A DNA stretch of 64,000 nt from Pseudomonas frederiksbergensis (GTDB lineage Bacteria; Pseudomonadota; Gammaproteobacteria; Pseudomonadales; Pseudomonadaceae): NCBI RefSeq assembly GCF_017114915.1, contig NZ_JAAUOE010000007.1, positions 134,114 to 198,113 of the forward strand, given 5' to 3'. Below the pieces are notes generated by a model that was not told the origin of the DNA, did not search any database, and saw nothing but the letters and a program-made list of their open reading frames with translations. A program made the translations under genes and the position numbers. Positions 25,838 through 35,290 of this stretch are shown piece after piece (positions within the stretch are counted from its first letter, which is position 1; each line of letters starts with the position of its first letter).

Positions 25838-26449
25838 TCAGGCCCGCATTCCGTAAAAGAGCAGTTCAGTGATACGCCTTACCTGGGCGGAGTGTGACTC
25901 GATATCCGGCTGTTCCTGGTTGACCAGTCTGAACAACAGCAGGTGTGAGTAGTCGTTCAACAGGAAGGCGGCCAGGTCGACGTTGAGGTCGGCGCGCAGT
26001 TTGCCGGCCTGCTGCAGTTCTCTGAGCAACCCGCTGATTTCGGCCCTGAGCGCATCGTTCATGGCCCGATAACCTTCGGGCAGTCCGTTATCACCACCAA
26101 ACAGAATCAACGGCAGCAGTTCACGCCAGAGGCTGGGGTGCATGACTTCCAGGGCGTAACCGGTCAGCAGACGTTCCAGGTAGCACAGGGCCTCGACCGG
26201 ATCTTCTATTTCAGGAATCTGACTGCGGGTGTCCTTGAGGGCGCGCTGGTCGGCCTCGTGGAGGATTTCCAGGATGATTTCCTGTTTGTTGCCGAAGTAC
26301 TTGAACACGGTGGGCGCCGATACCCCAGCCTGGCTGGCGATCTGTTCGATGGTGGTGTTCTGGAAACCTTGACGCTCGAACAGTTCGATCGCCGCCTTGC
26401 TGATGGCTTGGCGTCGTTCGACTTTCTGGCGTTCACGCAGTCCGCTCAC
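25838..26449 (-). CDS. TetR-family transcriptional regulator
   Basis: This 203-residue regulator has an N-terminal TetR HTH (RQAISKAAIELFERQGFQNT, TIEQIASQAGVSAPTVFKYF) and an all-helical ligand domain. It starts at GTG 26449 with AAGGA 7 nt upstream. It is convergent with the binding-protein gene and shares a sequence motif in its own promoter (26512-26525) with the upstream region of the NylB-like operon. It is therefore the probable repressor of that operon and of itself. Confidence 0.88.
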   Translation of the reverse strand: MSGLRERQKVERRQAISKAAIELFERQGFQNTTIEQIASQAGVSAPTVFKYFGNKQEIILEILHEADQRALKDTRSQIPEIEDPVEALCYLERLLTGYALEVMHPSLWRELLPLILFGGDNGLPEGYRAMNDALRAEISGLLRELQQAGKLRADLNVDLAAFLLNDYSHLLLFRLVNQEQPDIESHSAQVRRITELLFYGMRA

Positions 26450-26511
26450 GGGAGATCCTTGTCGCTATGAATAAAGGGGGCGCCTGTCGCCCAATCATTC
26501 ATGCAAAATAC

Positions 26512-26525
26512 TTAATCGAGTAAAA
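26512..26525. promoter_or_regulatory. Candidate TetR operator half-site in its own promoter
   Basis: TTAATCGAGTAAAA lies 63 nt upstream of the TetR start. It differs from the element at 21792-21805 by one inserted base. Confidence 0.4.
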
Positions 26526-26555
26526 CTTTTAAAGCGATAATTTCTTTAGTGCGAA

Positions 26556-28331
26556 TCAAGCCGGTGCCTGTCGGTATTTTTTCAGTCGATAGGCAAACTG
26601 CGCACGACTCAACCCCAACAGTCGCGCGGCAGCGGCCAGATTGCCTTCGCTTTTTTGCAGCGCTTCATCGATCAGGCGCGACTCCAGTCCTTCAATGGAG
26701 AAGCCGTGTTCCAGGCGAGCCAGGGTTTCCAGCAAGGCTGGGCGAGGCTGTGTGTCGGCGGGGCTCTGGTCGGTGGCGGTGAGGCTGCCATTGTCGTCCA
26801 GAGAGTACGCTTCCTGCGGCATCGGTTCGTTGCGAAACAGGTGGACCAGATCGATGGCCTGGCCGTCTTCGCTGGCGATCAGGCCGCGCTCCACCAGGTT
26901 CTGCAATTCCCGTACGTTGCCGGGAAAGTCATAGCGCAACAACACCTTGAGTGCGCGCATGGTCAGGCCGGCGGGTTTGCGGGCATAGGCCTGACAGAAG
27001 CGCCGCAGGAACGCGTTGACCAGCAATGGAATGTCGTCGCGACGTTCGCGCAGTGGCGGCAGCATGATGGGGTAGACATTCAGCCGGTAGAACAAGTCTT
27101 CGCGAAACTCTCCCGCCACCACGGCTTTGCGCAGGTCGACATTGGTGGCCGCCACCACCCGGACGTCGACCTTGATTGCCTGACCACCGCCGATGCGCTC
27201 GATCTCCCGCTCCTGCAATGCGCGCAGCAGCTTGCCCTGACCCGGCAGGCTGAGGCTGGCGATTTCGTCGAGAAACAGGGTGCCGCCCTGGGCGCGCTCG
27301 AAGCGTCCGGGGCGCGAATGGGTCGCGCCGGTGTAGGCGCCACGCTCGACACCGAACAGTTCAGCCTCGATCAGATTATCCGGGATCGCGGCGCAGTTGA
27401 GCGCCACGAAAGGTGCTTGATGACGTGGGCTGAACTGATGTAACTGACGGGCGAACAACTCTTTGCCGACCCCGGACTCGCCGCTGAACAACACCGTGGC
27501 GGGCGTCGGCGCCACGCGCTGCAAGGCGAGGGTAGCGGCATTGAAGGCCGCGCTGGCGCCGATGGGTGTTGGCCCGCCGGGGTTTTCGCTGTCGTCGTCC
27601 AGAGGCGCGGACGCCGGGGTTGAGCGCTCACTGGGGGCGACGCTGGAGGGGGAGGCGGTGAGATAACTCAGATCCTGTTCGACATCGCCCCATTGCTCGG
27701 CGGTCTTGCCGATCACCCGGCAGCACTCATGGCCCATGCCCCGGCATTCGGTTTCGCGGAAGATCACCAGGCGGCCGAACAGCCCGCTGACGTAGCCGAT
27801 GGCATAGCCCAGTTCGGTCCAGCACACCGGATCCTGACCGATGCCGAAGGCGGCGATATGTTCGTCGGCCTCACAGGAGTGGTGCCAGAGGAATTCACCC
27901 TCATAGAAGCCTGAGTCGGCGTCGAACTTGAAGTGCAGGGGTTCGACCTTGGTCATGCCTTCGAGTGTGTGCAGACGCGTGCCGGCCGAGAAAACCGCCG
28001 CGGCGTCGGCGTCTGGCCAGCGCTCGCGGATCAGTCGCGCATCCCGTGCGCCGGAGAGATAGCCGGTACGGGTAAACAGGCCGCGGGTCTGTTCCAGTCC
28101 CTGGCGCTCGATAATCTCGCGCCGCAGCGCGCCGAAGGATGAACTGTGCAAGAGCAGCATGCGCTGGTCGTTGAGCCAGATGCGTCCGTCAACGGGGGAA
28201 AAGAACAGGCATTCGGCTAACTCGGCCAGGGTCGGTGAGTTGCCTTCGGCCAGTTGTGTGCTGTCTCCTCGGGGCGAGAAATGCTCCTCCTGCACCGCGA
28301 GATGAGGAAGCAGCGAATGGGGATTGTTCAT
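26556..28331 (-). CDS. Sigma-54-dependent activator of the XylR/DmpR type
   Basis: This 591-residue enhancer-binding protein has an N-terminal XylR_N aromatic-sensing domain (about 35-135), a V4R domain (FEGEF-like [20 protein letters not shown], and [14 protein letters not shown] with Cys residues, to about 215), a linker, and an AAA+ domain with Walker [12 protein letters not shown], the sigma-54 contact loop GAYTGA (a natural variant of GAFTGA) and Walker [13 protein letters not shown]. It ends in a Fis-type HTH ([20 protein letters not shown]). It is divergent from the aldehyde dehydrogenase gene at 28625, which carries a -24/-12 promoter. It probably senses an aromatic such as coniferyl alcohol or a related phenylpropanoid; the effector is inferred from the operon. 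Confidence 0.93.
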   Translation of the reverse strand: MNNPHSLLPHLAVQEEHFSPRGDSTQLAEGNSPTLAELAECLFFSPVDGRIWLNDQRMLLLHSSSFGALRREIIERQGLEQTRGLFTRTGYLSGARDARLIRERWPDADAAAVFSAGTRLHTLEGMTKVEPLHFKFDADSGFYEGEFLWHHSCEADEHIAAFGIGQDPVCWTELGYAIGYVSGLFGRLVIFRETECRGMGHECCRVIGKTAEQWGDVEQDLSYLTASPSSVAPSERSTPASAPLDDDSENPGGPTPIGASAAFNAATLALQRVAPTPATVLFSGESGVGKELFARQLHQFSPRHQAPFVALNCAAIPDNLIEAELFGVERGAYTGATHSRPGRFERAQGGTLFLDEIASLSLPGQGKLLRALQEREIERIGGGQAIKVDVRVVAATNVDLRKAVVAGEFREDLFYRLNVYPIMLPPLRERRDDIPLLVNAFLRRFCQAYARKPAGLTMRALKVLLRYDFPGNVRELQNLVERGLIASEDGQAIDLVHLFRNEPMPQEAYSLDDNGSLTATDQSPADTQPRPALLETLARLEHGFSIEGLESRLIDEALQKSEGNLAAAARLLGLSRAQFAYRLKKYRQAPA

Positions 28332-28354
28332 TGTTATGCCCCTTTGCGAGTCGA

Positions 28355-28398
28355 CTGATCGAAATGATCAATTAGCAAAACAGTTATTAAACATAACT
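28355..28398. promoter_or_regulatory. Candidate upstream activator sequences for the sigma-54 activator
   Basis: CTGATCGAAATGATCAAT (28355-28372) resembles the XylR/DmpR site TTGATCAATTGATCAA with one extra base. AGTTAT-TAAAC-ATAACT (28382-28398) is a perfect 6-5-6 inverted repeat. Both lie about 130-170 bp upstream of the -24 element, the usual distance for enhancer sites. Confidence 0.55.
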
Positions 28399-28522
28399 TT
28401 ATCATTTGGACAAGTGACGAGCTGCCAGCGGTACACCAAGCACCTTGCCTTACTCGCAAACGCCCCTCTAAAGCCCGCAGGCCAGAGCCTTCACCACCTG
28501 AAATGCGGCGCAACGCAAGAAA

Positions 28523-28540
28523 TCGGCACAGCCCTTGCTC
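28523..28540 (+). promoter_or_regulatory. Sigma-54 (-24/-12) promoter of the coniferyl alcohol operon
   Basis: TCGGCACAGCCCTTGCTC contains GG at 28525-28526 and GC at 28537-28538 separated by exactly 10 nt, matching TGGCAC-N5-TTGC. It lies about 85 nt upstream of the aldehyde dehydrogenase ATG. Confidence 0.8.
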
Positions 28541-28624
28541 TACCGCTTTCACCACGCAGACGCCTTGCATCGTTTTAGCAAGGCCGCGTCAGGCAACGAC
28601 AAACACAAGAGCCGGGAGACCGAA

Positions 28625-30100
28625 ATGTCGGTAAGTGAACCATTTGATTTTCTGCGGGACGAGCCCTGGCGCGAGCGCATCTTCAATGGCGACTGGATAC
28701 GTCCGTTGGGCGGCAGCCATAGCGTCATCGAACCGGCCACCGGCGAGGTGTTGACCAGCACCGGTTTGGCCGATGCAGCGGACATGGCGTTGGCTGGCCT
28801 GAGCGCTGCCCGTGTTCAACCGGCCTGGGCCGCATTGGGCCCCCGGGAACGCGCAGAGATTTTTCGCAAAGCCGCCGCACTGGCCCAGCAACACTTTGCC
28901 GAACTGGCGTTGTACATCGCCCGGGAAAGCGGCGGCAGCCTGTTCAAGGGTGAACATGAGGTCCGTGAGGCGATCGTGTTGCTGCATCAGGCGGCCGGGC
29001 TGCTGTCGCAACCCCATGGTCTGGTTCTGCCGAGCGAAGCGGGGCGCTTGTCCTATGCACGCCGCTTGCCCCATGGCGTGGTCGGGGTGATCTCGCCATT
29101 CAACTTCCCCCTGGTGCTCTCGCTGCGTTCGGTGGCGCCGGCGCTGGCGGCGGGCAACGCCGTGGTGCTCAAGCCCGACCCGCAGACCCCGGTCAGTGGC
29201 GGTTTCATCATTGCCCGGTTGTTCGAGGCGGCCGGTCTGCCCAAGGGCTTGCTGCAGGTGTTGCCGGGTGCGGCGCCAGCCGGAGAAGCGCTGTGCCGCG
29301 ATCCGCATGTGCGGATGATCGCGTTCACCGGCTCCACCGCAGCGGGGCGCAAAGTCGCGGAGCTGGCTGGGCGTCATCTGAAAAAAGTCGCCCTGGAGCT
29401 GGGCGGCAAGAACTCGTTGATCGTGCTCGAAGACGCCGATCTCGAACTGGCGGCCAGCAACGCCGCGTGGGGTGCCTGGCTGCATCAGGGGCAGATTTGC
29501 ATGGCCACCGGACGCATCCTGGCCCATGAGTCGATTGCACAAGAACTGGTCCGCCGCCTGGCAGAAAAGGCAAGGGCAATCACGGTCGGCAATGCCGCTC
29601 GCGGCGAGGCGGTGCTGGGGCCGTTGATCAACAAGCGCCAGTTGTTGCGAGTGCATGAAATCGTCACGGAGAGTGTGGCGGCCGGGGCAACACTGCAAGC
29701 CGGTGGCGAGTATGAGCAGCTCTTCTACCAACCCACGGTGCTTTCCGGTGTGCGCCCGGGCATGCGCGCATTCGACGAGGAGATCTTCGGCCCGGTCGCC
29801 ACGGTGGTGAGTTTTACCAGCGACGATGAGGCCATCGACCTGGCCAACCGCACCGAGTATGGCTTGTCCGCAGGGATCATTTCGCCTTCGGTCGGGCACG
29901 CGATGGCGATGGGCGAGCAGCTCAATTGCGGTCTGCTGCACATCAACGACCAGACGGTTGCCGACGAGTGCATCAACCCGTTCGGTGGGCGCGGTAACTC
30001 GGGCAATGCCGGCAGCGTAGGCGGCCCGGCCGACTGGGATGAATACACCCAATGGCAATGGGTGACGGTCAAGGATAAGGCGCCGCGTTACCCGTTCTGA
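28625..30100 (+). CDS. Aromatic aldehyde dehydrogenase (coniferyl/benzaldehyde dehydrogenase type)
   Basis: This 491-residue NAD(P)-dependent aldehyde dehydrogenase has catalytic Glu in LKKVALELGGKNSLIV and catalytic Cys in HQGQICMATGRI. The cofactor-binding region includes GVISPFNFPLVLS and FTGSTAAGRKVAEL. It is closest in feel to benzaldehyde dehydrogenase (XylC-like). ATG 28625 has a GGGAG site. The next gene encodes coniferyl alcohol dehydrogenase, so this enzyme most likely converts coniferaldehyde to ferulate, the role of CalB. Sequence alone cannot exclude benzaldehyde or vanillin as preferred substrate. The operon is driven by the sigma-54 promoter at 28523. Confidence 0.85.
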   Translation: MSVSEPFDFLRDEPWRERIFNGDWIRPLGGSHSVIEPATGEVLTSTGLADAADMALAGLSAARVQPAWAALGPRERAEIFRKAAALAQQHFAELALYIARESGGSLFKGEHEVREAIVLLHQAAGLLSQPHGLVLPSEAGRLSYARRLPHGVVGVISPFNFPLVLSLRSVAPALAAGNAVVLKPDPQTPVSGGFIIARLFEAAGLPKGLLQVLPGAAPAGEALCRDPHVRMIAFTGSTAAGRKVAELAGRHLKKVALELGGKNSLIVLEDADLELAASNAAWGAWLHQGQICMATGRILAHESIAQELVRRLAEKARAITVGNAARGEAVLGPLINKRQLLRVHEIVTESVAAGATLQAGGEYEQLFYQPTVLSGVRPGMRAFDEEIFGPVATVVSFTSDDEAIDLANRTEYGLSAGIISPSVGHAMAMGEQLNCGLLHINDQTVADECINPFGGRGNSGNAGSVGGPADWDEYTQWQWVTVKDKAPRYPF

Positions 30101-30172
30101 CGGGCCGGTTTTACCGGGGTCGACGAGGTGAGTCAGCCCACCGAGTACACAAAAATAATAAGAGGACTCAAC

Positions 30173-30940
30173 ATGAAACTCGACAACAAGCTTGTGCTGG
30201 TGACCGGCGTCTCCTCGGGAATCGGCGCCGCCACGGCAAGCCTGCTGCGCGGCCACGGCGCCCAGGTGATTGGCGTGGACCTCAAGGCTCCGCACATGAC
30301 CCTGGACGGTTTTGTTCAGGGCGATCTGAGCAGTGCCGAGAACATCGACCGGTTGCTGACGCACCTACCGGCACGGATCGACAGCCTGTGCAATATCGCC
30401 GGGGTGCCGGGCACTGCAAACCCGCAACTGCTGGCGCGGGTCAACTACCTGGGATTGCGCCATTTGAGCAGCGCGCTACTGCCACGTATCACCGCTGGTG
30501 GCAGCATCGTCAATATCGCCTCGATCCTCGGCGCCGAGTGGCCGTTACGCCTGGAACAGCACAAGGCGCTGGCGCGCGTCGAAGGTTTCGCCGCCGGGCA
30601 AGCCTGGCTGGCCGAGCACCCGGTACCGGACCAGACCTGTTACCAGTATTTCAAGGAAGCCTTGATCGTCTGGAATTACCTGCAGGCCCAACCCTGGTTT
30701 CTCGAACATTCGGTGCGCATGAACAGCGTGGCGCCAGGTCCGGTTTTCACACCGATCCTCGGCGACTTCGTGAGCATGCTCGGCGAGGCCCGAACCCAGG
30801 CCGATGCCCATCGCATGAAACGCCCCGCTTACGCCGATGAGGTAGCGGCGGTGATCGCTTTCCTGTGTGCCGACGAGTCGCGCTGGATCAACGGCGTCAA
30901 CCTGGCGGTCGATGGCGGATTGGCTTCCACCTACATCTGA
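30173..30940 (+). CDS. calA: Coniferyl-alcohol dehydrogenase (SDR)
   Basis: This 255-residue short-chain dehydrogenase oxidises coniferyl alcohol to coniferaldehyde, and the length matches CalA of Pseudomonas sp. HR199 as I recall it. The NAD motif is GVSSGIGAA at residues 11-19, with NIAG in IDSLCNIAGVPGT, the catalytic Ser in GGSIVNIASILGAEW, and the Tyr-Lys pair in CYQYFKEAL. A C-terminal DESRWINGVNLAVDGGLAS is normal. ATG 30173 follows AGAGGA. It is the second gene of the sigma-54 operon. Confidence 0.85.
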   Translation: MKLDNKLVLVTGVSSGIGAATASLLRGHGAQVIGVDLKAPHMTLDGFVQGDLSSAENIDRLLTHLPARIDSLCNIAGVPGTANPQLLARVNYLGLRHLSSALLPRITAGGSIVNIASILGAEWPLRLEQHKALARVEGFAAGQAWLAEHPVPDQTCYQYFKEALIVWNYLQAQPWFLEHSVRMNSVAPGPVFTPILGDFVSMLGEARTQADAHRMKRPAYADEVAAVIAFLCADESRWINGVNLAVDGGLASTYI

Positions 30941-31039
30941 AACGCATACCTAGACAGCGGCGCAAGCCGCGCCCCGAGCGTGTTGGCTGGCGCCATGCGT
31001 GCAAAGCCATGCCAAAAATAAAAATAATGAGGAGCGTCC

Positions 31040-32689
31040 ATGGACAACGTTAAACGTTGCTTTCGTTTCAAGCATTGCACCCTGTTCCTGGCGTTATGCG
31101 GCGCCGGAGTGATAGTCGAAAGGGCCGATGCCATGCAAATGGACCTGGGGGATTCCGACTGGAAACTGCGTTGGGACAACACCATCAAGTACAGCCAGGC
31201 CTGGCGGCTGCAAGGGCAGGACAGCCGATTGATCAACGCACCGACCGCCAACGGCCTGTATCCCTCGATCCAGAGTCAGGGCGATAAAAACTTCAGCAGC
31301 GGTCTGGTCTCCAACCGTCTGGACCTGTTTTCCGAAATGGACCTCAGCCGGCAAAACTATGGGCTGCGCGTGAGCGGCGCAGCCTGGTACGACGATATCT
31401 ACAACCAGGACACCGACAGCAGCGAACAAACGCATTTCCTCAGCGAAACCCGAAAGCTTCACGGTCGCGACGCGGAAATTCTCGACGCCTTCGTGTTCCT
31501 GCGCGGTGACCTCGGTGAAGACTCCCAGGGCGTGGCGCGTCTGGGCCGACACAGCCTGATCTACGGCGAAAGCCTGTTCTACGGTGGCAACGGCATCGCC
31601 AATGCCCAGGGCCCGACCGATGTGGTCAAGTTGCTCAGCGTGCCGGGGACCCAGTTCAAGGAGATCCTGCGTCCGGTCAATCAGATTTCCGGGCAGTTGC
31701 AGATCAACCCGCAGTTGTCGGTGGGCGCTTACTACCAGTTCGAGTGGGAGCGTTCCAATGTGCCCGGCGCCGGCAGCTACCTGAGCGACGTCGATGCCAT
31801 CGGTTACGGCAGCGGTTCACTGCGCGAAGTGTTCGGCAACGACACGGTGAACGCCGGCGATCTGAAACCGAGAAATTCGGGGCAGGGTGGTATGCAGATC
31901 CGCTTCAAGCCGACCGGCACCGAGCTGGAGCTGGGTTTCTACGCCGCGCAGTATCACGACAAAACGCCGACTGGCCTGTACGCCTACCTCGACGGTGCGG
32001 CTGCGGCGGCCACTGGGCTGCCGATCCTCAGTTCCTATCGTCAGGTCTACGCCGAAGACATCAAGACCGCCGGCGTCAGCTTCTCCACCGCTTATGGGCC
32101 GTTTAACTTTGCCGGTGAAACCTCCATACGCTGGAATGCGCCGCTGGTGAGCAATCTGCAGGTGGTGACCCCTGGCATGGAGGCCGATGGCGGCGATGAT
32201 GTGCTGTTTGCCCGGGGCAAAACCGCTCACGCCAACCTGTCGGCGATTTACCTGTTATCGCCAACCGCTTTCTGGGATGGCGGCTCGGCACTGGCCGAAC
32301 TGGCGTGGAACCGCACCTTGAGCGTCACCAAGAACGCCGCAGCGCTGGATTCCAACACCACCCGCGATGCCACGGCGCTGCGGGTATTGGTGGAGCCGGC
32401 GTACTTCCAGATCGTCGACGGGATCGACCTGACCGTGCCGATCGGCCTGGGCGTGGTACTCGATGGGCGTTCTTCGGCGGTCAACAAATCGGGCTTCGGC
32501 AATACCCATTCCGGCGACTGGAGTGTCGGGCTCAAGGCCACCTACCTGCAACGCTGGGATGTCGGCCTGAACTACGTGAACTTCTTTGGCGCCCCGAAAG
32601 CCGGGCTGCGCGAGGACGGCAATTTCAGTTACGGACAGTCGCTGGCCGACCGCGATTTCGTCTCGCTCTACGTGAAAACCTCATTCTAA
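31040..32689 (+). CDS. DUF1302 outer-membrane protein
   Basis: This 549-residue protein has an N-terminal signal segment (about 12-31) and the DUF1302 pattern: KLRWDNTIKYSQAWRLQGQD near residue 42, FLRGDLGEDSQGVARLGRHS near 151, and repeated amphipathic strands ending in YVKTSF. DUF1302 proteins are predicted outer-membrane barrels that almost always sit next to DUF1329 genes. GGAG lies 6 nt before the ATG. In this operon it follows the coniferyl alcohol enzymes and precedes DUF1329, a Ycf48-like propeller and an MMPL transporter. A role in passage of phenylpropanoid or other hydrophobic molecules through the outer membrane is inferred, not shown. Confidence 0.88.
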   Translation: MDNVKRCFRFKHCTLFLALCGAGVIVERADAMQMDLGDSDWKLRWDNTIKYSQAWRLQGQDSRLINAPTANGLYPSIQSQGDKNFSSGLVSNRLDLFSEMDLSRQNYGLRVSGAAWYDDIYNQDTDSSEQTHFLSETRKLHGRDAEILDAFVFLRGDLGEDSQGVARLGRHSLIYGESLFYGGNGIANAQGPTDVVKLLSVPGTQFKEILRPVNQISGQLQINPQLSVGAYYQFEWERSNVPGAGSYLSDVDAIGYGSGSLREVFGNDTVNAGDLKPRNSGQGGMQIRFKPTGTELELGFYAAQYHDKTPTGLYAYLDGAAAAATGLPILSSYRQVYAEDIKTAGVSFSTAYGPFNFAGETSIRWNAPLVSNLQVVTPGMEADGGDDVLFARGKTAHANLSAIYLLSPTAFWDGGSALAELAWNRTLSVTKNAAALDSNTTRDATALRVLVEPAYFQIVDGIDLTVPIGLGVVLDGRSSAVNKSGFGNTHSGDWSVGLKATYLQRWDVGLNYVNFFGAPKAGLREDGNFSYGQSLADRDFVSLYVKTSF

Positions 32690-32704
32690 TAAGGTGGATT
32701 CGCC

Positions 32705-34066
32705 ATGCAGAACAAAGCATTTCTGAACATTTGCGTCCTCACCCTGGCCCTTGCCGGCATGAGCCTGGCGCAGGCAGCGGTGTCACCTGAGCAGGCTGCC
32801 CGTTTGAAGACTGAACTGACCCCCCTTGGCGGCGAGCGCGCCGGCAATGCCGACGGCAGCATCCCGGCCTGGGATGGCGGCTACACCAAGGTCGCGCCGG
32901 GCTACAAGCCAGGTGACAAACGTCCCGATCCATTCGCTGGTGAAAAACCGCTGTATTCGATCAAGGCCTCGAACATGGAGCAGTACGCCAATGTACTGGC
33001 CGAAGGCACCAAGTTGCTGCTCAAGAAATACCCGGACTATCGCCTGGACGTGTACCCGACCCATCGCTCGGCGGCGGCTCCGCAATGGGTGTATGACAAC
33101 ACCGGCAAGAATGCCACCCGCGCCACGCTGGACGTGGCGAGCGAGAAAGTTGCCAGCGCTTATGGCGGCATCCCGTTCCCGATCCCGGAAAACGGCGCCC
33201 AAGTGCTGTGGAACTATCGGTTGTCCTGGCAGGGCGGCGACACCATCAGCTCGCCTTTCGATACCTGGCTGATGACCGCCGGCGGCAAGAAAGTCCAGGC
33301 GACCCGGGCCCAATACACCTACCAGTTTCCCTACTACGTCGAAGGCGGCAGCCTGGAAAACTTTTCCGGCAAGTACCTGGTGGGCAAGCTGCTGACCGAG
33401 TTGCCGTCGTCCAAGGCCGGCGAAGGCCTGATGACCCATTGGGACCTGGACCCGGCCAACCGTGCGGCCTGGCAGTATCTGGTCGGCCAGCGCCGGGTGC
33501 GTCGGGCGCCGAACATTGCCTACGACACCCCGGACTTCGTGACCTCGGGGGTCGGTCTGTTCGACGAAGCGTTCATGCTGTTCGGGCCTACCGATCGCTA
33601 CGACCTCAAGCTGATGGGCAAGAAAGAACTGATCGTCGCCTACAACAATAACCGCGCCGCTCTGGCCAAGAGCGACGACCTGGTCAAACAGAACTTCCTC
33701 AATCCTGACCTGGTGCGCTGGGAGAAACATCGGGTCTGGGTGGTCGAGGCCACGCTCAAATCCGGCAAGCGCCATGTGGTACCGCGTCGCACTTACTACA
33801 TCGACGAAGACTCCTGGCAGATCCTGATGGCCGACGGGTATGACGCCCAGGGCAAACTCGGACGGCAGATGTATTCGCTGACGCTGCTGGCGCCGGACCT
33901 GCCGGCCCTCACCGCACAGGTTATGTGGGGCAGCTACAACCTCGACACCGGCGCCTACTTCCTCAACTCATCGAGCAACGACCTGACGGTCCAGTACCAG
34001 AAAGTCGCGAAACCTTCGGCGTCCTACTTCACGCCGGATGCCATGGCCAACGAAAACATGCGTTGA
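32705..34066 (+). CDS. DUF1329 periplasmic/outer-membrane-associated protein
   Basis: This 453-residue protein has a signal peptide (1-22, ending AQA-AV). The DUF1329 pattern is clear: LTPLGGERAGNADGSIPAWD at residues 38-57, PFAGEKPLYSIKASNMEQYA, GGIPFPIPENGAQVLWNYRL and VPRRTYYIDEDSWQILMADG. The family is described as having a LolA/LolB-like fold, which suggests binding of a lipid-like ligand. It starts 15 nt after the DUF1302 stop, so the two are certainly coexpressed. The partner MMPL transporter supports a hydrophobic-substrate shuttle. Confidence 0.9.
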   Translation: MQNKAFLNICVLTLALAGMSLAQAAVSPEQAARLKTELTPLGGERAGNADGSIPAWDGGYTKVAPGYKPGDKRPDPFAGEKPLYSIKASNMEQYANVLAEGTKLLLKKYPDYRLDVYPTHRSAAAPQWVYDNTGKNATRATLDVASEKVASAYGGIPFPIPENGAQVLWNYRLSWQGGDTISSPFDTWLMTAGGKKVQATRAQYTYQFPYYVEGGSLENFSGKYLVGKLLTELPSSKAGEGLMTHWDLDPANRAAWQYLVGQRRVRRAPNIAYDTPDFVTSGVGLFDEAFMLFGPTDRYDLKLMGKKELIVAYNNNRAALAKSDDLVKQNFLNPDLVRWEKHRVWVVEATLKSGKRHVVPRRTYYIDEDSWQILMADGYDAQGKLGRQMYSLTLLAPDLPALTAQVMWGSYNLDTGAYFLNSSSNDLTVQYQKVAKPSASYFTPDAMANENMR

Positions 34067-34137
34067 ACCTGAGGGAGGCCGCGGCGGGTGAGGGTGCGCG
34101 CTGCGGTCGCCTGTGACTTTGCGAGTGGGATACAGAC

Positions 34138-35238
34138 ATGATGGGGCAAAAACGCTATGCGGGCTTCGGCCTGCGCCGGGGCGCGTGCGTCCTGGCATTG
34201 GGCTTGATGGCGTGTGTGTTCAACGCCCAGGCGAGCACGTTTGCAGTACTGCAGCAGCCGGCACTGTCGACCGCCAAGGCCCAGCGCGCGGCATTGCTCG
34301 GGCTGACCCGGGCCGGTGAGCGGCTGGTGGCGGTCGGCGAGCGCGGGATTGTGCTGCTCTCGGATGACGCTGGAGTCAATTGGCGCCAGGCCCGTGTGCC
34401 GGTCAGCGTCAGCTTGACGGCGGTGCAATTCGTCGATGCCGAGCAAGGCTGGGCGGTCGGTCATCTGGGCGTGGTGTTGCACACCGAGGACGGCGGTGAA
34501 ACCTGGCACAAGCAACTCGACGGTGAGCGTGCCGCCGCGCTGGCGGTGCAGGCCGCTGAGCGCGATGCCAATCAACCGGACGGCGCCAGCGATCTGGCGC
34601 AGGCCCGGCAGATGCTCGACGACGGACCGGATAAACCGTTTCTCGACCTGTACTTCAGTGACCGCCAGCATGGCTACGTCGTTGGCGCCTACAACCAGAT
34701 CTACCGCACCGACGACGGCGGGCGAAGCTGGCAGCCGTGGATGCAGCATGTGGACAATCCGCAGGGCCTGAACCTGTATGGCATTCGCGTCTCGGGCAAC
34801 GACCTGCTGCTGGTGGGGGAGCGCGGTTTGCTGTTGCGTTCGACCGATGCCGGGCATTCGTTCCAGGCCTTGAAGTCACCTTATGAAGGCAGCTTTTTCG
34901 GGTTGCTCGGCACCCGTGGCGGCGCCTTGATTGCCTATGGTTTGCGCGGTAATGCCTGGTGGTCCGATGACCGTGGCGGCAGTTGGCGACGCCTGGACAC
35001 CGGCATCGAATCAACGCTGGCGAGCGCCATCGAACTGCGCGATGGCAGCCTGCTGTTAGCCAGCCAGGGCGGCGAACTTTTATTCAGTCATGACCAGGGT
35101 CGCAGCTTCGACAAACGTCAGAGCCGCAGCGGCGGGACGGTCGCGGCCGTGCAACAGGCGGCCGACGGCAGCCTGGCCAGCGTCGGTTTGAGCGGCGTGG
35201 CCGCTGACCAGGATCCGCGGGGCTTGGGCAAACCTTGA
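34138..35238 (+). CDS. Ycf48-like beta-propeller protein (BNR/YCF48 repeats)
   Basis: This 366-residue exported protein has a signal peptide (about 1-32, ending AQA-ST) and repeated propeller blades: GIVLLSDDAGVNWRQARVPV, GVVLHTEDGGETWHKQLDGE, IYRTDDGGRSWQPWMQHV, LLLRSTDAGHSFQALKSPY and WWSDDRGGSWRRLDTGIES. The D-x-G-x-x-W repeats are typical of the YCF48/Hcf136 family, which in chloroplasts assists membrane-complex assembly. In bacteria such genes sit next to MMPL transporters of the kind found downstream here. It probably acts as a periplasmic scaffold for the transporter. Confidence 0.88.
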   Translation: MMGQKRYAGFGLRRGACVLALGLMACVFNAQASTFAVLQQPALSTAKAQRAALLGLTRAGERLVAVGERGIVLLSDDAGVNWRQARVPVSVSLTAVQFVDAEQGWAVGHLGVVLHTEDGGETWHKQLDGERAAALAVQAAERDANQPDGASDLAQARQMLDDGPDKPFLDLYFSDRQHGYVVGAYNQIYRTDDGGRSWQPWMQHVDNPQGLNLYGIRVSGNDLLLVGERGLLLRSTDAGHSFQALKSPYEGSFFGLLGTRGGALIAYGLRGNAWWSDDRGGSWRRLDTGIESTLASAIELRDGSLLLASQGGELLFSHDQGRSFDKRQSRSGGTVAAVQQAADGSLASVGLSGVAADQDPRGLGKP

Positions 35239-35290
35239 AACTTCACGGTGTAGCGCTATCGGGCCATGGCCCGTGCAACAGGAGTCAGAC

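Noticed and set aside
28589..30364. Minus-strand ORF of 591 codons opposite the aldehyde dehydrogenase
   Set aside because: It is a GC-driven shadow, and the plus-strand enzyme has full catalytic motifs, a promoter and a ribosome site.
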